Below are positions 52,023 to 61,397 of a DNA stretch of 64,000 nt, piece by piece. The position numbers were made by a program, and so were the translations under genes. Each line of letters starts with the position of its first letter. The first letter of the stretch is position 1. The stretch comes from an uncultured Clostridia bacterium. Its GTDB lineage: Bacteria > Bacillota > Clostridia > Christensenellales > Borkfalkiaceae. A model generated the notes under the pieces. It searched no databases. It was not told the origin of the DNA and saw only the letters and a program-made list of their open reading frames with translations. The DNA lies in NCBI GenBank assembly GCA_944367045.1, contig CALVWI010000009.1, positions 1-64,000 on the forward strand, in the 5' to 3' direction.

Positions 52023-52048
52023 CGAATTTTGTGCTTTCATAGAGTGGA

Positions 52049-52080
52049 GGGCCGCGCGCGAAAACTTTCGCGCGCGGCCC
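52049..52080. repeat. Perfect GC-rich hairpin
   Basis: GGGCCGCGCGCGAAA is exactly complementary to TTTCGCGCGCGGCCC with a 2-base loop. It stands between the HEAGH gene and the terminator at 52090 and may be part of a double terminator. Confidence 0.7.
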
Positions 52081-52089
52081 TTCGCATAT

Positions 52090-52140
52090 AGCGCAGCGGC
52101 GCACCCCGTTCGGGGTGCGCCGCTGCGCTCTTTAATTTTT
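52090..52140 (+). terminator. Strong terminator between convergent genes
   Basis: AGCGCAGCGGCGCACCCC pairs exactly with GGGGTGCGCCGCTGCGCT around GTTC, and CTTTAATTTTT follows. Confidence 0.9.
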
Positions 52141-52158
52141 AAATATCCGAAATTGGGA

Positions 52159-53799
52159 TCAGGAACGGTTCTGTTCGTCGACGATGTTGTCGGCGTGGTA
52201 CATCTTGCGAAGGAGCGGCTTTTCGATCTTGCCCGTGGCGTTTCTAGGTACCTTCGCGAAGATGATGCGGCGGGGACGCTTGTAGCGGGGGAGCTCCTTG
52301 CAGAACTCGTTGATCTCCTCCTCGGTGCAGTCGACGCCCTGCGGGGTCTCCACGATGGCGCACGCGATCTCGCCGAGGCGCGGGTCGGGAAGGCCGATGA
52401 CGGCGACGTCCTTGATCTTCGGGCACTTACTCATGAAGTTCTCGATCTCGACGGGATACAAATTCTCGCCGCCCGAGACGATGACGTCCTTCTTCCGGTC
52501 GACGAGGTAGTAAAAGCCGTCCTCGTCCTGCCGCGCCATGTCGCCCGTCAACAGCCATTCGCCGCGCATGACCTCTTTGGTCGCTTCGGGGTTTCGGTAG
52601 TAGCACTTCATGATGCCGGGGCCCTTGAGGGAGAGTTCGCCCACTTCGCCCGGCTCCACTTCGGTGACGCCGTCCTCCTTGACGATGCGCGCCTGCCAGC
52701 CGTAACCGGGGATGCCGATGGCACCGACCTTATGCAGATTCCCGATGCCGAGGTGCACCGCGCCGGGGCCGATGGATTCCGAGAGGCCGTAGTTGGTGTC
52801 GTACGCCTGCCCGGGGAAGTAGGTCTGCCAGCGCTTGATGAGGCTCTGCGGCACGGGTTGTGCGCCGATGTGCATGAGGCGGAACTGGCGGATGTTGTAG
52901 TTGTTGAGCTTTAGTTCGCCGCTGTCCAGCTTCTCGAGGATGTCCTGCGCCCACGGCACGAGCAGCCACACGATGGTGCAGCGCTCGTTGGAGATGGCCT
53001 CCATGATGGTGAGGGGGGACGTCCCGCGAAGGAGGACCGCCTTGCTTGCGGACATCAGGCTTCCCATCCAGTGCATCTTGGCGCCCGTGTGGTAGAGGGG
53101 CGGGATGAGGAGGAAGACGTCGTCGCGCGTCTGGCGGTGGTGGATGTACTCGACCTGCGCCGCGTGCATGAGCGAGCGGTGCGCGTGCAGAATGGCCTTG
53201 GGGAAGCCCGTCGTGCCGCTCGAGAAGTAGATGGCGGCGTCGTCCTCGTCGGAAAGCTCGATGTCGGGCTTCACGGAGGAATAGTTGTTGACCTGCTGGT
53301 CGTAGCTCTCCGCAAAGGTGGGCACCATCTGCCCGCCCACGAAGAGGAGGATGCGGCACTTTCCGATCTCGTCGGCGATCTCCTCGACACGGCCGATGAA
53401 CTCGGGCCCGAAGAGGAGGATGTTGACCTCGGCCAAATCGACGCAGTAGCGGATCTCCTCCGCCGTATAGCGGTAGTTGAGGGGCACGGCGAGCGCGCCC
53501 GTCTTTAAGATGCCGAAGTAGATGGGCAGCCATTCAAGGCAGTTCATGAGGAGGATACCCACCTTGTCGCCCTTCTTGATGCCGCGCGCAAGCAGCATGT
53601 TGGCGACGCGGTTGGCCTTCTCGTCAAAGACGCGCCAGGTGATCTCGCGGCGGTAGTGGCAGAGGGGGTTTCCCTCGACGAGGGCATACTCTCTCCACGT
53701 CCTTCTGCTCTTTTCCTGGATCTCGGGGTTGAGTTCGACGAGCGCGACGTCGTTGGGGTAGACCTGGGCGTTTCTCTCTAACAGTTGGGTGATTGGCAT
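52159..53799 (-). CDS. AMP-forming acyl-CoA synthetase
   Basis: The 546-residue ANL-superfamily enzyme has the P-loop YFSSGTTGFPKA near residues 191-202, the A5 motif YGLSES near 330, and LLTGDMARQDEDGFYYLVDRKKD near 410-435. GGENLYP and the C-terminal catalytic lysine region ATGKIEKPLLR lie near 525. It activates a carboxylic acid to its CoA thioester via an adenylate. The gene lies downstream of paaK, iorB and iorA in the same direction, so aryl or branched-chain acids from amino-acid fermentation are the likely substrates. Confidence 0.9.
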   Translation of the reverse strand: MPITQLLERNAQVYPNDVALVELNPEIQEKSRRTWREYALVEGNPLCHYRREITWRVFDEKANRVANMLLARGIKKGDKVGILLMNCLEWLPIYFGILKTGALAVPLNYRYTAEEIRYCVDLAEVNILLFGPEFIGRVEEIADEIGKCRILLFVGGQMVPTFAESYDQQVNNYSSVKPDIELSDEDDAAIYFSSGTTGFPKAILHAHRSLMHAAQVEYIHHRQTRDDVFLLIPPLYHTGAKMHWMGSLMSASKAVLLRGTSPLTIMEAISNERCTIVWLLVPWAQDILEKLDSGELKLNNYNIRQFRLMHIGAQPVPQSLIKRWQTYFPGQAYDTNYGLSESIGPGAVHLGIGNLHKVGAIGIPGYGWQARIVKEDGVTEVEPGEVGELSLKGPGIMKCYYRNPEATKEVMRGEWLLTGDMARQDEDGFYYLVDRKKDVIVSGGENLYPVEIENFMSKCPKIKDVAVIGLPDPRLGEIACAIVETPQGVDCTEEEINEFCKELPRYKRPRRIIFAKVPRNATGKIEKPLLRKMYHADNIVDEQNRS

Positions 53800-53825
53800 G
53801 GAACTTCTTTTACCTCAAAAACCCT

Positions 53826-55124
53826 TTAGTAGAGTTTTCTCTTATCGATGACGCGCACTGCCTTGCCCTCGCTCCGGGTGATGGACTTGGGTTCGACGAG
53901 GTGCACGTTCGCGGTGATGCCGAGCATGGAACGAAGCGCCGAGACGAGCTTTCTCTCCGCCGACTTGACGGTGTCGAGGTCGCTTGCCATATCCGCCTTG
54001 CGCTCCACGTTGACGTCCAGCGTGTCGGTGTTGTTGACTCTGTCGACGAGGATCTGATAGTTGGGCTCATACCCGTGGTTCAAGAGCACGGTCTCGATCT
54101 GCGAGGGGAACACGTTGACGCCGCGGATGATGAGCATATCGTCGCTGCGGCCGAGAGGCTTGCTCATCTTGACGAGCGTTCTGCCGCACGAGCAGGGCTT
54201 TCTCGAGAGCACGCAGATGTCCTTGGTGCGGTAGCGGAGAAGGGGGAAGGCCTCCTTGTCGAGCGAGGTAAACACGAGCTCGCCCTTGCTTCCTTCGGGC
54301 AGCACTTCGCCCGTCTCGGGGTCGATGATCTCGGGGTAGAAGTGGTCCTCGCAGATGTGCATGCCCGTCTGCTCCTCGCATTCGAACGAGACGCCGGGGC
54401 CGGAAATTTCCGTGAGGCCGTAGATGTCGTACGCCTTGATGCCGAGCTTCTTTTCAAGCTCCCGTCTCATCTCTTGCGTCCACGCCTCCGCCCCGAAGAT
54501 GCCAGCGCGCAGTTTGATCTGATCGCGAAGGCCTTTCTCTTCGATGGCCTCTGCAAGGTACATCGCATACGAGGGGGTGCAGCAGAGGAAGGTCGCCTGC
54601 AAATCGACCATGAACTGAATTTGCCTGTCGGTATTGCCCGAGGACGTGGGAATGGTGAGGCAGCCCACCTTGTGCGAGCCGCCGTCAAGGCCCGGGCCGC
54701 CCGTGAAGAGGCCGTAGCCGTAGCTTACCTGCACGACGTCGGAGTTGTCGCCGCCCGCCGCAACGATGGCGCGCGCGCAGCACTCCTCCCAGATGTCCAA
54801 ATCTTCCTGCGTATAGAAGGCGACGACGCGCTTGCCCGTTGTGCCCGAGGTGGACTGGATGCGCACGCAGCGTTCGAGGGGCGTCGCGAGCAGGCCGTAG
54901 GGGTAGGCGATGCGAAGGTCCTCTTTGGTGAGGAAGGGGAGAAGATGAATGTCGTCGAGGCTCTTGATGTCCTCGGGCTTCACGCCCTTCTCCTCCATCT
55001 TCTTGCGGTAGTAGGGGACGTTGTCGTAGACGTGCTTCACTTGCTTCAAGAACTTCTCGTTCTGGAGCGCGCGCATTTCGTCGCGCGACATGGTCTCTTC
55101 ATGCGGCTGATAGTACTTGTGCAT
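53826..55124 (-). CDS. paaK: Phenylacetate-CoA ligase
   Basis: The 432-residue protein has the usual PaaK length. It contains the P-loop STSGTTGKRV at residues 91-100, IYGLTEISGPGVSFEC near 235, the hinge IIRGVNVFPSQIE near 330 and a C-terminal domain ending DKRKLY. PaaK-type ligases next to indolepyruvate oxidoreductase genes are common in fermenting anaerobes and archaea. There the aryl-CoA made by the oxidoreductase could be converted to the acid with energy gain, or the acid reactivated. Confidence 0.92.
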   Translation of the reverse strand: MHKYYQPHEETMSRDEMRALQNEKFLKQVKHVYDNVPYYRKKMEEKGVKPEDIKSLDDIHLLPFLTKEDLRIAYPYGLLATPLERCVRIQSTSGTTGKRVVAFYTQEDLDIWEECCARAIVAAGGDNSDVVQVSYGYGLFTGGPGLDGGSHKVGCLTIPTSSGNTDRQIQFMVDLQATFLCCTPSYAMYLAEAIEEKGLRDQIKLRAGIFGAEAWTQEMRRELEKKLGIKAYDIYGLTEISGPGVSFECEEQTGMHICEDHFYPEIIDPETGEVLPEGSKGELVFTSLDKEAFPLLRYRTKDICVLSRKPCSCGRTLVKMSKPLGRSDDMLIIRGVNVFPSQIETVLLNHGYEPNYQILVDRVNNTDTLDVNVERKADMASDLDTVKSAERKLVSALRSMLGITANVHLVEPKSITRSEGKAVRVIDKRKLY

Positions 55125-55165
55125 GGGAACGTATTCTCTCCTTTTCTTGCCCTTATCGTTGTTGT

Positions 55166-55747
55166 TTATTTTTGCTCGGAAGCTCTTCCGAGTTCAAATG
55201 CCTTCAAGTTGAGATCGATGAACTTCTTGGGCACGCACTCGCGCACGGCCTCACGCCAGTCCTCGACGTCGTAGTCGAAGTAGGAGGAAAGGCGGCCTAA
55301 AAGCACGATGTTGACGGCCTTCTCGCTGCCCGCCTCGCGCGCGAGGGAGAGGCAGTCAAAAGCGTCGATCTTGACGCCGAGGGAGGAAATTTTCTCCACG
55401 AGCCCCTCGGGGTACTGCGCAGCGCCCGTGATGACGGGCATGGGGTCGATGCGCTGCGTGTTGGTGACGATGACGCCGCCCTCTTTCAGATATTCCGTCC
55501 AGCGGGCAGCTTCCAAGAGCTCGAAGGAGACGATGAAGTCCGCCTCGCCCTTGTCGATGACGGGGGAGTACACTTTGTCGCCGTAGCGGACGTAAGTGAC
55601 GACGCTGCCGCCGCGCTGGCTCATGCCGTGCACTTCGGAGACCTTCACGTCGTACCCGTATTTGAGGAGCAGATGCCCCAACAGTTTGCTGGCGAGAAGG
55701 GAACCCTGTCCGCCCACGCCCACGATCATGATATTTTTCGTCTGCAT
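55166..55747 (-). CDS. iorB: Indolepyruvate:ferredoxin oxidoreductase, beta subunit
   Basis: The 193-residue protein begins KNIMIVGVGGQGSLLASKLLG, the POR gamma-domain signature. It contains EVHGMSQRGGSVVTYVRYG near 40-58, which contacts the cofactors in 2-ketoacid:ferredoxin oxidoreductases. It lies 10 bases downstream of iorA in the same operon. With IorA it oxidatively decarboxylates arylpyruvates to aryl-acetyl-CoA while reducing ferredoxin. Confidence 0.93.
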   Translation of the reverse strand: MQTKNIMIVGVGGQGSLLASKLLGHLLLKYGYDVKVSEVHGMSQRGGSVVTYVRYGDKVYSPVIDKGEADFIVSFELLEAARWTEYLKEGGVIVTNTQRIDPMPVITGAAQYPEGLVEKISSLGVKIDAFDCLSLAREAGSEKAVNIVLLGRLSSYFDYDVEDWREAVRECVPKKFIDLNLKAFELGRASEQK

Positions 55748-55757
55748 GATGACCTCC

Positions 55758-57488
55758 TTAAGCCTGAATGGCGCCGAACTTGCACAGTTCTTCGCACACG
55801 CCGCAGCCGACGCACTGGGTGCTGTCGATGACGGCTTTTCCGTCCCGCATGCTGATGGCGGGGCAGCCCAGCTTCATGCACGCCTTGCAGCTTTTGCACT
55901 TGTCCGTCTCCACATGGAGCGGGGGCGCGTGCTTGACGTACTTCAAAAGGGCGCAGGGGCGGCGGCTGATGATGACGGACGCCTCGTCCGCTGCAAGCTC
56001 TTCCATGAGCACCTTCTCGGTGGAGGCCAAATCATACGGGTCGACGACGCGCACGCGGTTGAAGCCCATGGCGCGGCAGAGGGCCTCGAGGTCGATCTTG
56101 CCCGCGGGGTCTCCCTTGATGTTGTAGCCCGTCGTGGGGTTCTGCTGATGGCCCGTCATGCCGGTGATCGAGTTGTCGAGAATGATGCAGGTGGAGACGC
56201 TCTGATTGTAGGCGATGTTGGCAAGGCCGGTCATGCCCGAGTGCATGAAGGTACTGTCTCCGATGACGGCGACCGTCTTGTGTTCGCTCTCCTTGCCGAG
56301 GGCCTTGTTGAAGCCGTGGATGCCCGAGAGCGACGCGCCCATGCAGGTGGAGATGTCGAGGGCGTTGAGGGGAGCCGTCGCGCCAAGCGTGTAGCAGCCG
56401 ATGTCGCCGAACACGGTGAGCTTGTGCTTTGCAAGGAGATAGAACATCCCCCTGTGCGGGCAGCCCGCGCACATGACGGGCGGGCGGGGCGGCACGGCGT
56501 CCTCGAGCTTCTTGCCCTGCGGAACGGGACGGCCGAAGGCGGCGGCGATGAGGTTCTGCGAGTACTCGTCCTCGAGGGGCAAAATGTCCTTGCCGATGAC
56601 GCGAAGGCCGAGCTGCTTGCAGTAATTTTCGATGACGGGGTCGAGCTCCTCGACGACGGCGAGCGCCTTCACCTTGGAGGCGAACTCCTTGATGAGCTTT
56701 TCGGGCAGGGGATGCACCATGCCGAGCTTTAAGACGCTTGTCGTCTCCCCGAACACTTCCTTGACATACTGATAGGAGGTCGAAGAGGTGATGATGCCGA
56801 GCTCCGTCCCGCCCCATTCGATGCGGTTGAGAGGGGAGGTCTCCGCATATTCCTCGAGCGCTCTCATGCGCTTTTCGACGTCGTAGTGCCGCTTCTTGGC
56901 GTTGGCGGGCATCATGACGTTCTTCTGAATGTTCTTGACGTAGGGCTTGACGGCGGGAACGACGCGTTCGCCCGTCTCGACGACGCTCTGCGAGTGTGCG
57001 ACGCGCGTGCACATCTTGATGATGACGGGCGTGTCGAACTGCTCGGAAATTTCATAGGCGATCTTGGCGAAGGCGAGGGCCTCCGCGCTGTCCGAGGGCT
57101 CCAGCATGGGGAGCTTGGCGGCCTCCGCATAGTGGCGGGAGTCCTGCTCGTTCTGCGAGGAATGCATGCCCGCATCGTCCGCAACGCAGATGACCATGCC
57201 CGCATTGACGCCCGTATAGGCGATGGTGAAGAGGGGGTCCGCTGCGACGTTGAGGCCGACGTGCTTCATGCCGCAGAAACTGCGTTTGCCCGCCATGCAC
57301 GCGCCGAACGCCGTCTCCATGGCGACTTTCTCGTTGGGCGCCCACTCCGAATACACCTCGTCGAATTTCGCGAGCTCCTCCGTCACTTCCGTACTCGGCG
57401 TGCCGGGATAGGAGGAGGAGACGCAGCAACCCGCTTCGTAGAGGCCGCGCGCGAGCGCCGCATTGCCCAGCATCAGTTGTTTGCTCAT
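55758..57488 (-). CDS. iorA: Indolepyruvate:ferredoxin oxidoreductase, alpha subunit
   Basis: The 576-residue protein starts with the pyrimidine-binding half (GNAALARGLYEAGCCVSSSYPG) and has the TPP-binding half near 345-440 (CAGCPHRGMFY, GDIGCYTLG, GDSTFMHSGMTG). It ends with two cysteine clusters, CKSCKACMKLGC and CVGCGVCEELC, that bind 4Fe-4S clusters. Length and domains match IorA. It precedes iorB and paaK, giving a complete route for fermentation of Trp, Phe and Tyr. Confidence 0.95.
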   Translation of the reverse strand: MSKQLMLGNAALARGLYEAGCCVSSSYPGTPSTEVTEELAKFDEVYSEWAPNEKVAMETAFGACMAGKRSFCGMKHVGLNVAADPLFTIAYTGVNAGMVICVADDAGMHSSQNEQDSRHYAEAAKLPMLEPSDSAEALAFAKIAYEISEQFDTPVIIKMCTRVAHSQSVVETGERVVPAVKPYVKNIQKNVMMPANAKKRHYDVEKRMRALEEYAETSPLNRIEWGGTELGIITSSTSYQYVKEVFGETTSVLKLGMVHPLPEKLIKEFASKVKALAVVEELDPVIENYCKQLGLRVIGKDILPLEDEYSQNLIAAAFGRPVPQGKKLEDAVPPRPPVMCAGCPHRGMFYLLAKHKLTVFGDIGCYTLGATAPLNALDISTCMGASLSGIHGFNKALGKESEHKTVAVIGDSTFMHSGMTGLANIAYNQSVSTCIILDNSITGMTGHQQNPTTGYNIKGDPAGKIDLEALCRAMGFNRVRVVDPYDLASTEKVLMEELAADEASVIISRRPCALLKYVKHAPPLHVETDKCKSCKACMKLGCPAISMRDGKAVIDSTQCVGCGVCEELCKFGAIQA

Positions 57489-57549
57489 AATGTTACTCCT
57501 TCATATATCTTGCCTTGCGCCCTCGGGCATGAGCCGTATAAGGGGCGGA

Positions 57550-58410
57550 TCAAAGTTCCAAAAGTTTTTTCGCGTTCCCGCCTAAGATGAGCGCCTTCTC
57601 CTCGTCCGTGAGGGGGCAGCTTTGAATGAGTTCGATCTGCTCCTTGTGCCCCGTCCACGGGCTGTCCGTGCCGAAGAGGACGCGCTCTGCGCCCATCTTT
57701 TTGACAAGGGCGGCAAACTTCTCCTTCGTGAGCTGTTTGACGCGGCTCTCCTTGGGGAAATCGTCCTGATAGGCGATGTCGCCGAGGGAGAAGGCGGTGT
57801 CGAAGAGAAGGTCGGTCTCCAGAAGGTAGTCCTCGACCTCCGACCAAAGCTGCCAGCCGCCCATGTGCGCGACGACGAGCTTTTGGGGCTTGACGGCCTC
57901 GTATAAAAGCCGCGTCTGACGGGGGGAGGCCCACTCGCCCGCGATGCCGATGTCGATGCCTCCGTGAACGACGGTGATGAGCCCGAGCGATTCCGCCTCG
58001 CCCACGATGCGCTGATAGCGGATGTCGTTGAAGGCGACCTGCTGGTAGGCAGGGTGCAGCTTGACGCCCTTGAGGCCCAGCTCCTTGATGAGCTTAAGCT
58101 CTTCCTTATAGTTGGGGGTATCGGGGTGGATGCCGCCGAAAGAAAAGACGTGCGTTTTTTCCGTCTCCTCGTTGACGAGGGCGGCGGCACGGTTGATCTT
58201 CTCCGCCTTCAAGGGGTTGGTGACGACGGGCAGCACGACGGCGAGAGATATGCCCGCCTCTTTGATCCTTTGGGAGAGCCCCGAAACGGTGCCGTCCGAA
58301 AAGGCGCGGGTGTGGCTGCGGCCCTCGAGGGAGAGGATGGTCTTCTCCGCGATGGCGTCGGGGAAGGTGTGGGTGTGGAAGTCGATGATCTCGTAATTTT
58401 GCATAGTCAT
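57550..58410 (-). CDS. Amidohydrolase-family protein (COG2159-like)
   Basis: The 286-residue TIM-barrel protein starts YEIIDFHTHTFPD, the HxH metal site. KGVKLHPAYQ near 135, VHGGIDIG near 160 and a late GTDSPW motif near 250 complete the amidohydrolase pattern. An ATG at 58404 is an alternative start, and neither has a clear ribosome site. COG2159 members are metal-dependent decarboxylases or hydrolases. It is upstream of iorA by about 60 bases, so it may share the aryl-acid operon. Confidence 0.82.
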   Translation of the reverse strand: MTMQNYEIIDFHTHTFPDAIAEKTILSLEGRSHTRAFSDGTVSGLSQRIKEAGISLAVVLPVVTNPLKAEKINRAAALVNEETEKTHVFSFGGIHPDTPNYKEELKLIKELGLKGVKLHPAYQQVAFNDIRYQRIVGEAESLGLITVVHGGIDIGIAGEWASPRQTRLLYEAVKPQKLVVAHMGGWQLWSEVEDYLLETDLLFDTAFSLGDIAYQDDFPKESRVKQLTKEKFAALVKKMGAERVLFGTDSPWTGHKEQIELIQSCPLTDEEKALILGGNAKKLLEL

Positions 58411-58521
58411 TTTTTACGCGCTTTTCCGTAAATTATATCACATTTTTTCACAAAGGGGAAATGTTTGCACGGCAAATATGCAAATTCGGACAAAAATTTT
58501 GCAAAGATTGCGTCATTTCGT

Positions 58522-58550
58522 TTGTAATTTTATGCGGTTTATGGTAATAT
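58522..58550 (+). promoter_or_regulatory. Promoter of the symporter gene
   Basis: TTGTAA (58522-58527) and TAATAT (58545-58550) are 17 bases apart. The start codon is 32 bases further on. Confidence 0.5.
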
Positions 58551-58582
58551 CAATGGGAAAATTTGCAAGATAAGGTGAGAAT

Positions 58583-60163
58583 ATGCAAATCGCTCTCTAC
58601 ATTGTCATGCTCGTCATCTTCTTCGGCATCATGATCGCCGTGGGCTTCATCTGCAGAAGAAAAGCGCGCTCCTCGGAGGGCTTCGTCCTCGGCGGCAGGA
58701 GCGTCGGGCCCTGGCTCACGGCCTTTGCATATGGCACGAGCTACTTCTCCGCCGTCGTGTTCGTAGGATACGCCGGGCAGTTCGGTTGGCGGTTCGGCCT
58801 CTCCTCGACATGGATCGGCCTCGGCAACGCCGCGCTCGGCTCTCTGCTTGCGTGGGTCGTCCTGGGGAGAAGGACGCGCGTCATGTCGCAGCATCTTTCG
58901 AGCTCGACGATGAGCGATTTCTTCGGCAAGCGGTATTTGAGCCCTGCCCTCAAGATCGCCTCCGCCGTCATCATCTTCATCTTTTTGATCCCTTACACGG
59001 CGTCGCTCTACAACGGCCTCTCGCGCCTGTTTGCGATGGCGTTCCACATCGACTTCTGGATCTGCATCGTCATCATGGCGGTGCTGACGGCGGTGTACGT
59101 CGTCGCGGGCGGCTATACGGCGACGGCGGTCAACGACTTCATTCAGGGCATCATCATGCTCGTGGGCATCGTCGCGGTCGTTGCGGCGGTCATCGTGAAC
59201 GGCGGCGGCTGGGAGCAGATCATGACCGACCTCTCCCTCGTCTCCGATCCCACGGTCTCCGACCAGGCGGGCGTCTTCACCTCCTTCTTCGGACCTGACG
59301 TGCTCTCGCTCCTGTTTGTCGTCGTCCTGACGTCGCTCGGCACTTGGGGCCTCCCGCAGATGGTGCAGAAGTTCTACGCCATCAAGGACGAGAGCGCCAT
59401 CAAGAAGGGGACGCTCATCTCGACGCTCTTCGCGGTCGTCGTCTCGGGCGGTTGCTATTTCTTGGGCGGCTTTTCGCGCCTCTATCCCGAGGCCTTCGCT
59501 TCGGGCGGGTACGACGCCATCATCCCCGCCATGATCGAACAGCTCTCGCCCTTCCTCATCGGGCTCGTCATCATCCTGGTGCTGTCCGCGTCCATGTCGA
59601 CGCTCTCCTCGCTTGCGATGGCGTCCTCTGCGAGCCTCACCATCGATCTCATCTCGCCCATTGCGAGAAAGCGTCAAAAGCCGCTGACCGAGAAGAAGGA
59701 GGTGCTCATCATGCGCATCCTCATCGTGGTGTTCGTCGCCATCTCCGCGGTCATCGCCATCGTGCAGTACTATGACGGCATCAGCTTCATCGCGCAGATG
59801 ATGGGCGTGTCGTGGGGCGCGCTCGCGGGTGCCTTCCTCGCGCCCTTCCTCTACGGTCTGTACTGGAAAAAGACGACGAAGGCCGCCTGCTGGTTCAGCT
59901 TCATCTTCGGCGTGGGGGTGATGGTCCTGTACCTCATCTACGATTTGGCCCTCCGCCCGTACTTCGCGCTGCCCGCCTTCCTCGATTCCTCGCTCAACTT
60001 GGGCTCGCTCGTCATGCTCCTGAATTTGGCGCTCGTGCCGCTCGTGAGCCTCATCACCAAGAAGCCAGACATGGCCGAAGTGGACAAGATCTTCTCCTGT
60101 TACGACCGCACCATCACCGTGCATATGACGACCGCTCTCAACGAGGCCAACAAGAATAAGTAA
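58583..60163 (+). CDS. Sodium:solute symporter (SSS family)
   Basis: The 526-residue protein has about 13 membrane segments and SSS-family marks: GFVLGGRSVGPWLTAFAYG near 32-50, VYVVAGGYTATAVNDFIQG near 172-190, and LVLSASMSTLSSLAMASSAS near 330-350, which forms part of the sodium site. The substrate cannot be read from the sequence. SSS proteins carry proline, pantothenate, sugars or carboxylates. Its divergence from the aryl-acid genes could hint at a carboxylate. A terminator follows. Confidence 0.9.
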   Translation: MQIALYIVMLVIFFGIMIAVGFICRRKARSSEGFVLGGRSVGPWLTAFAYGTSYFSAVVFVGYAGQFGWRFGLSSTWIGLGNAALGSLLAWVVLGRRTRVMSQHLSSSTMSDFFGKRYLSPALKIASAVIIFIFLIPYTASLYNGLSRLFAMAFHIDFWICIVIMAVLTAVYVVAGGYTATAVNDFIQGIIMLVGIVAVVAAVIVNGGGWEQIMTDLSLVSDPTVSDQAGVFTSFFGPDVLSLLFVVVLTSLGTWGLPQMVQKFYAIKDESAIKKGTLISTLFAVVVSGGCYFLGGFSRLYPEAFASGGYDAIIPAMIEQLSPFLIGLVIILVLSASMSTLSSLAMASSASLTIDLISPIARKRQKPLTEKKEVLIMRILIVVFVAISAVIAIVQYYDGISFIAQMMGVSWGALAGAFLAPFLYGLYWKKTTKAACWFSFIFGVGVMVLYLIYDLALRPYFALPAFLDSSLNLGSLVMLLNLALVPLVSLITKKPDMAEVDKIFSCYDRTITVHMTTALNEANKNK

Positions 60164-60174
60164 CTTCCGAAAAC

Positions 60175-60207
60175 AAAAAGGACCTGCCGAATTGCAGGTC
60201 CTTTTTT
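60175..60207. terminator. Bidirectional terminator
   Basis: AAAAAGGACCTGC pairs exactly with GCAGGTCCTTTTT around CGAATT. It serves the symporter gene and the convergent chromate-transporter pair. Confidence 0.9.
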
Positions 60208-60778
60208 ATATCACATTGACGACGATGCCCAGCCCGCCCGAGATCAAGATCAAAAGGATGGGGGAGAACTGTTTCTTTTTGAACACCTGCCATAGGACGG
60301 AGATGGCGGCGATGACGAGGAAGATGAGGAGCGACTTCCAGTCGAAGGAAAGCTCGTCTCCCACCGAGGTGAAGCCGAAAATTTGCGTCACAAACATCGT
60401 GAGCGCCGTTGCGAGAATGAGCCCGACGATGGTGGGGCGGATGCCCGAAAGCACGCTCTTCACGCCCGCGTATTTCAACAAATTCGTGATGAGCGCGGCG
60501 ATGATGAGGATGATGATAAAGGAGGGGAGGACGACGCCGACCGTCGCGATGAGCGCCCCCAAGAAGCCCGCCTGTGAGGAGCCGATGAACGTCGCCATAT
60601 TGACGGCGAGCGGCCCCGGCGTGGACTCGGCAACGGCGATGAAGTTGAGAAAGTCCTCCTCGGAGAGCCACGCGTTTTCAAGCACCGTTTCGCGAATGAG
60701 CGAGATCATGCCGTATCCGCCCCCGAAGGACACCGCGCCGATCTTCAGAAAGGTCAAAAAGAGGGTCAGATAGATCAT
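60206..60778 (-). CDS. chrA: Chromate transporter half, second subunit
   Basis: The start at 60778 has GGAGGTG and overlaps the upstream half-gene by 4 bases. The 190-residue protein has the CHR domain: FGGGYGMISLI near residues 18-28, and AVAESTPGPLAVNMATFIG near 46-64. Short one-domain CHR proteins occur in pairs and together equal a full ChrA. They export chromate or related anions; in gut Clostridia the natural substrate is unknown. Confidence 0.88.
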   Translation of the reverse strand: MIYLTLFLTFLKIGAVSFGGGYGMISLIRETVLENAWLSEEDFLNFIAVAESTPGPLAVNMATFIGSSQAGFLGALIATVGVVLPSFIIILIIAALITNLLKYAGVKSVLSGIRPTIVGLILATALTMFVTQIFGFTSVGDELSFDWKSLLIFLVIAAISVLWQVFKKKQFSPILLILISGGLGIVVNVI

Positions 60779-61368
60779 TTCTTCACCTCCTTGCCCTTGC
60801 CTTTCGCGCGGAAGTAGGTAAAGAGGTATAAAACGAGCGCGAGCCCCGCCGTGATGAGGATGTACCACACCGACGAGAAGGTGATGGAGAGCACGCTCAG
60901 CGTCACCATGCAGGCGATGACCGCGACGAGTACGAGAACGTTCCACACCGTCCTCTCAAGCTTGAAAAGCATCTTCACGCCCGCATTTAAGATGAGGAAG
61001 ATGACGCACACCTGAATGCCGTCGAAGGCATAGGCGACGTACTTTAAGGAGAGGAAGGCGTCGAAGAAGAGGGAAATTAAAAAGATGATGACGAAGGAGG
61101 GGATACACACGGCGACCGTCGCCGCAAGCGCCCCCCAAAAGCCGGCGAGCTTGTAGCCGACGTACGTCGCCGCGTTGATGGCGACGGGCCCGGGCGTCGA
61201 CTCCGCAATGGCGACCATATTCAGAAATTCGTCGTTCTCCACCCACCCCCGCTTGGTGATGAGCTCGTTTTCAAGGAGAGAGATCATCGCATATCCCCCG
61301 CCGAAGGTGAAGAGCCCGATCTTGAGCATCACCAAAAAGAGTTTGAGGCACGTCTTTGCTCTCTGCAT
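60775..61368 (-). CDS. chrA: Chromate transporter half, first subunit
   Basis: I start at 61368 because GGGAG is 9 bases upstream; a GTG at 61383 is an alternative. The 197-residue protein has LFTFGGGYAMISLLENE near residues 17-33 and AIAESTPGPVAINAATYVG near 48-66. These are the same CHR marks as the partner, so the two arose by duplication. It is divergent from a LysR gene with a LysR-box palindrome between them. Confidence 0.88.
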   Translation of the reverse strand: MQRAKTCLKLFLVMLKIGLFTFGGGYAMISLLENELITKRGWVENDEFLNMVAIAESTPGPVAINAATYVGYKLAGFWGALAATVAVCIPSFVIIFLISLFFDAFLSLKYVAYAFDGIQVCVIFLILNAGVKMLFKLERTVWNVLVLVAVIACMVTLSVLSITFSSVWYILITAGLALVLYLFTYFRAKGKGKEVKK

Positions 61369-61397
61369 TTTTTGTTCTCCCACGGTTTTCCGAGGCC

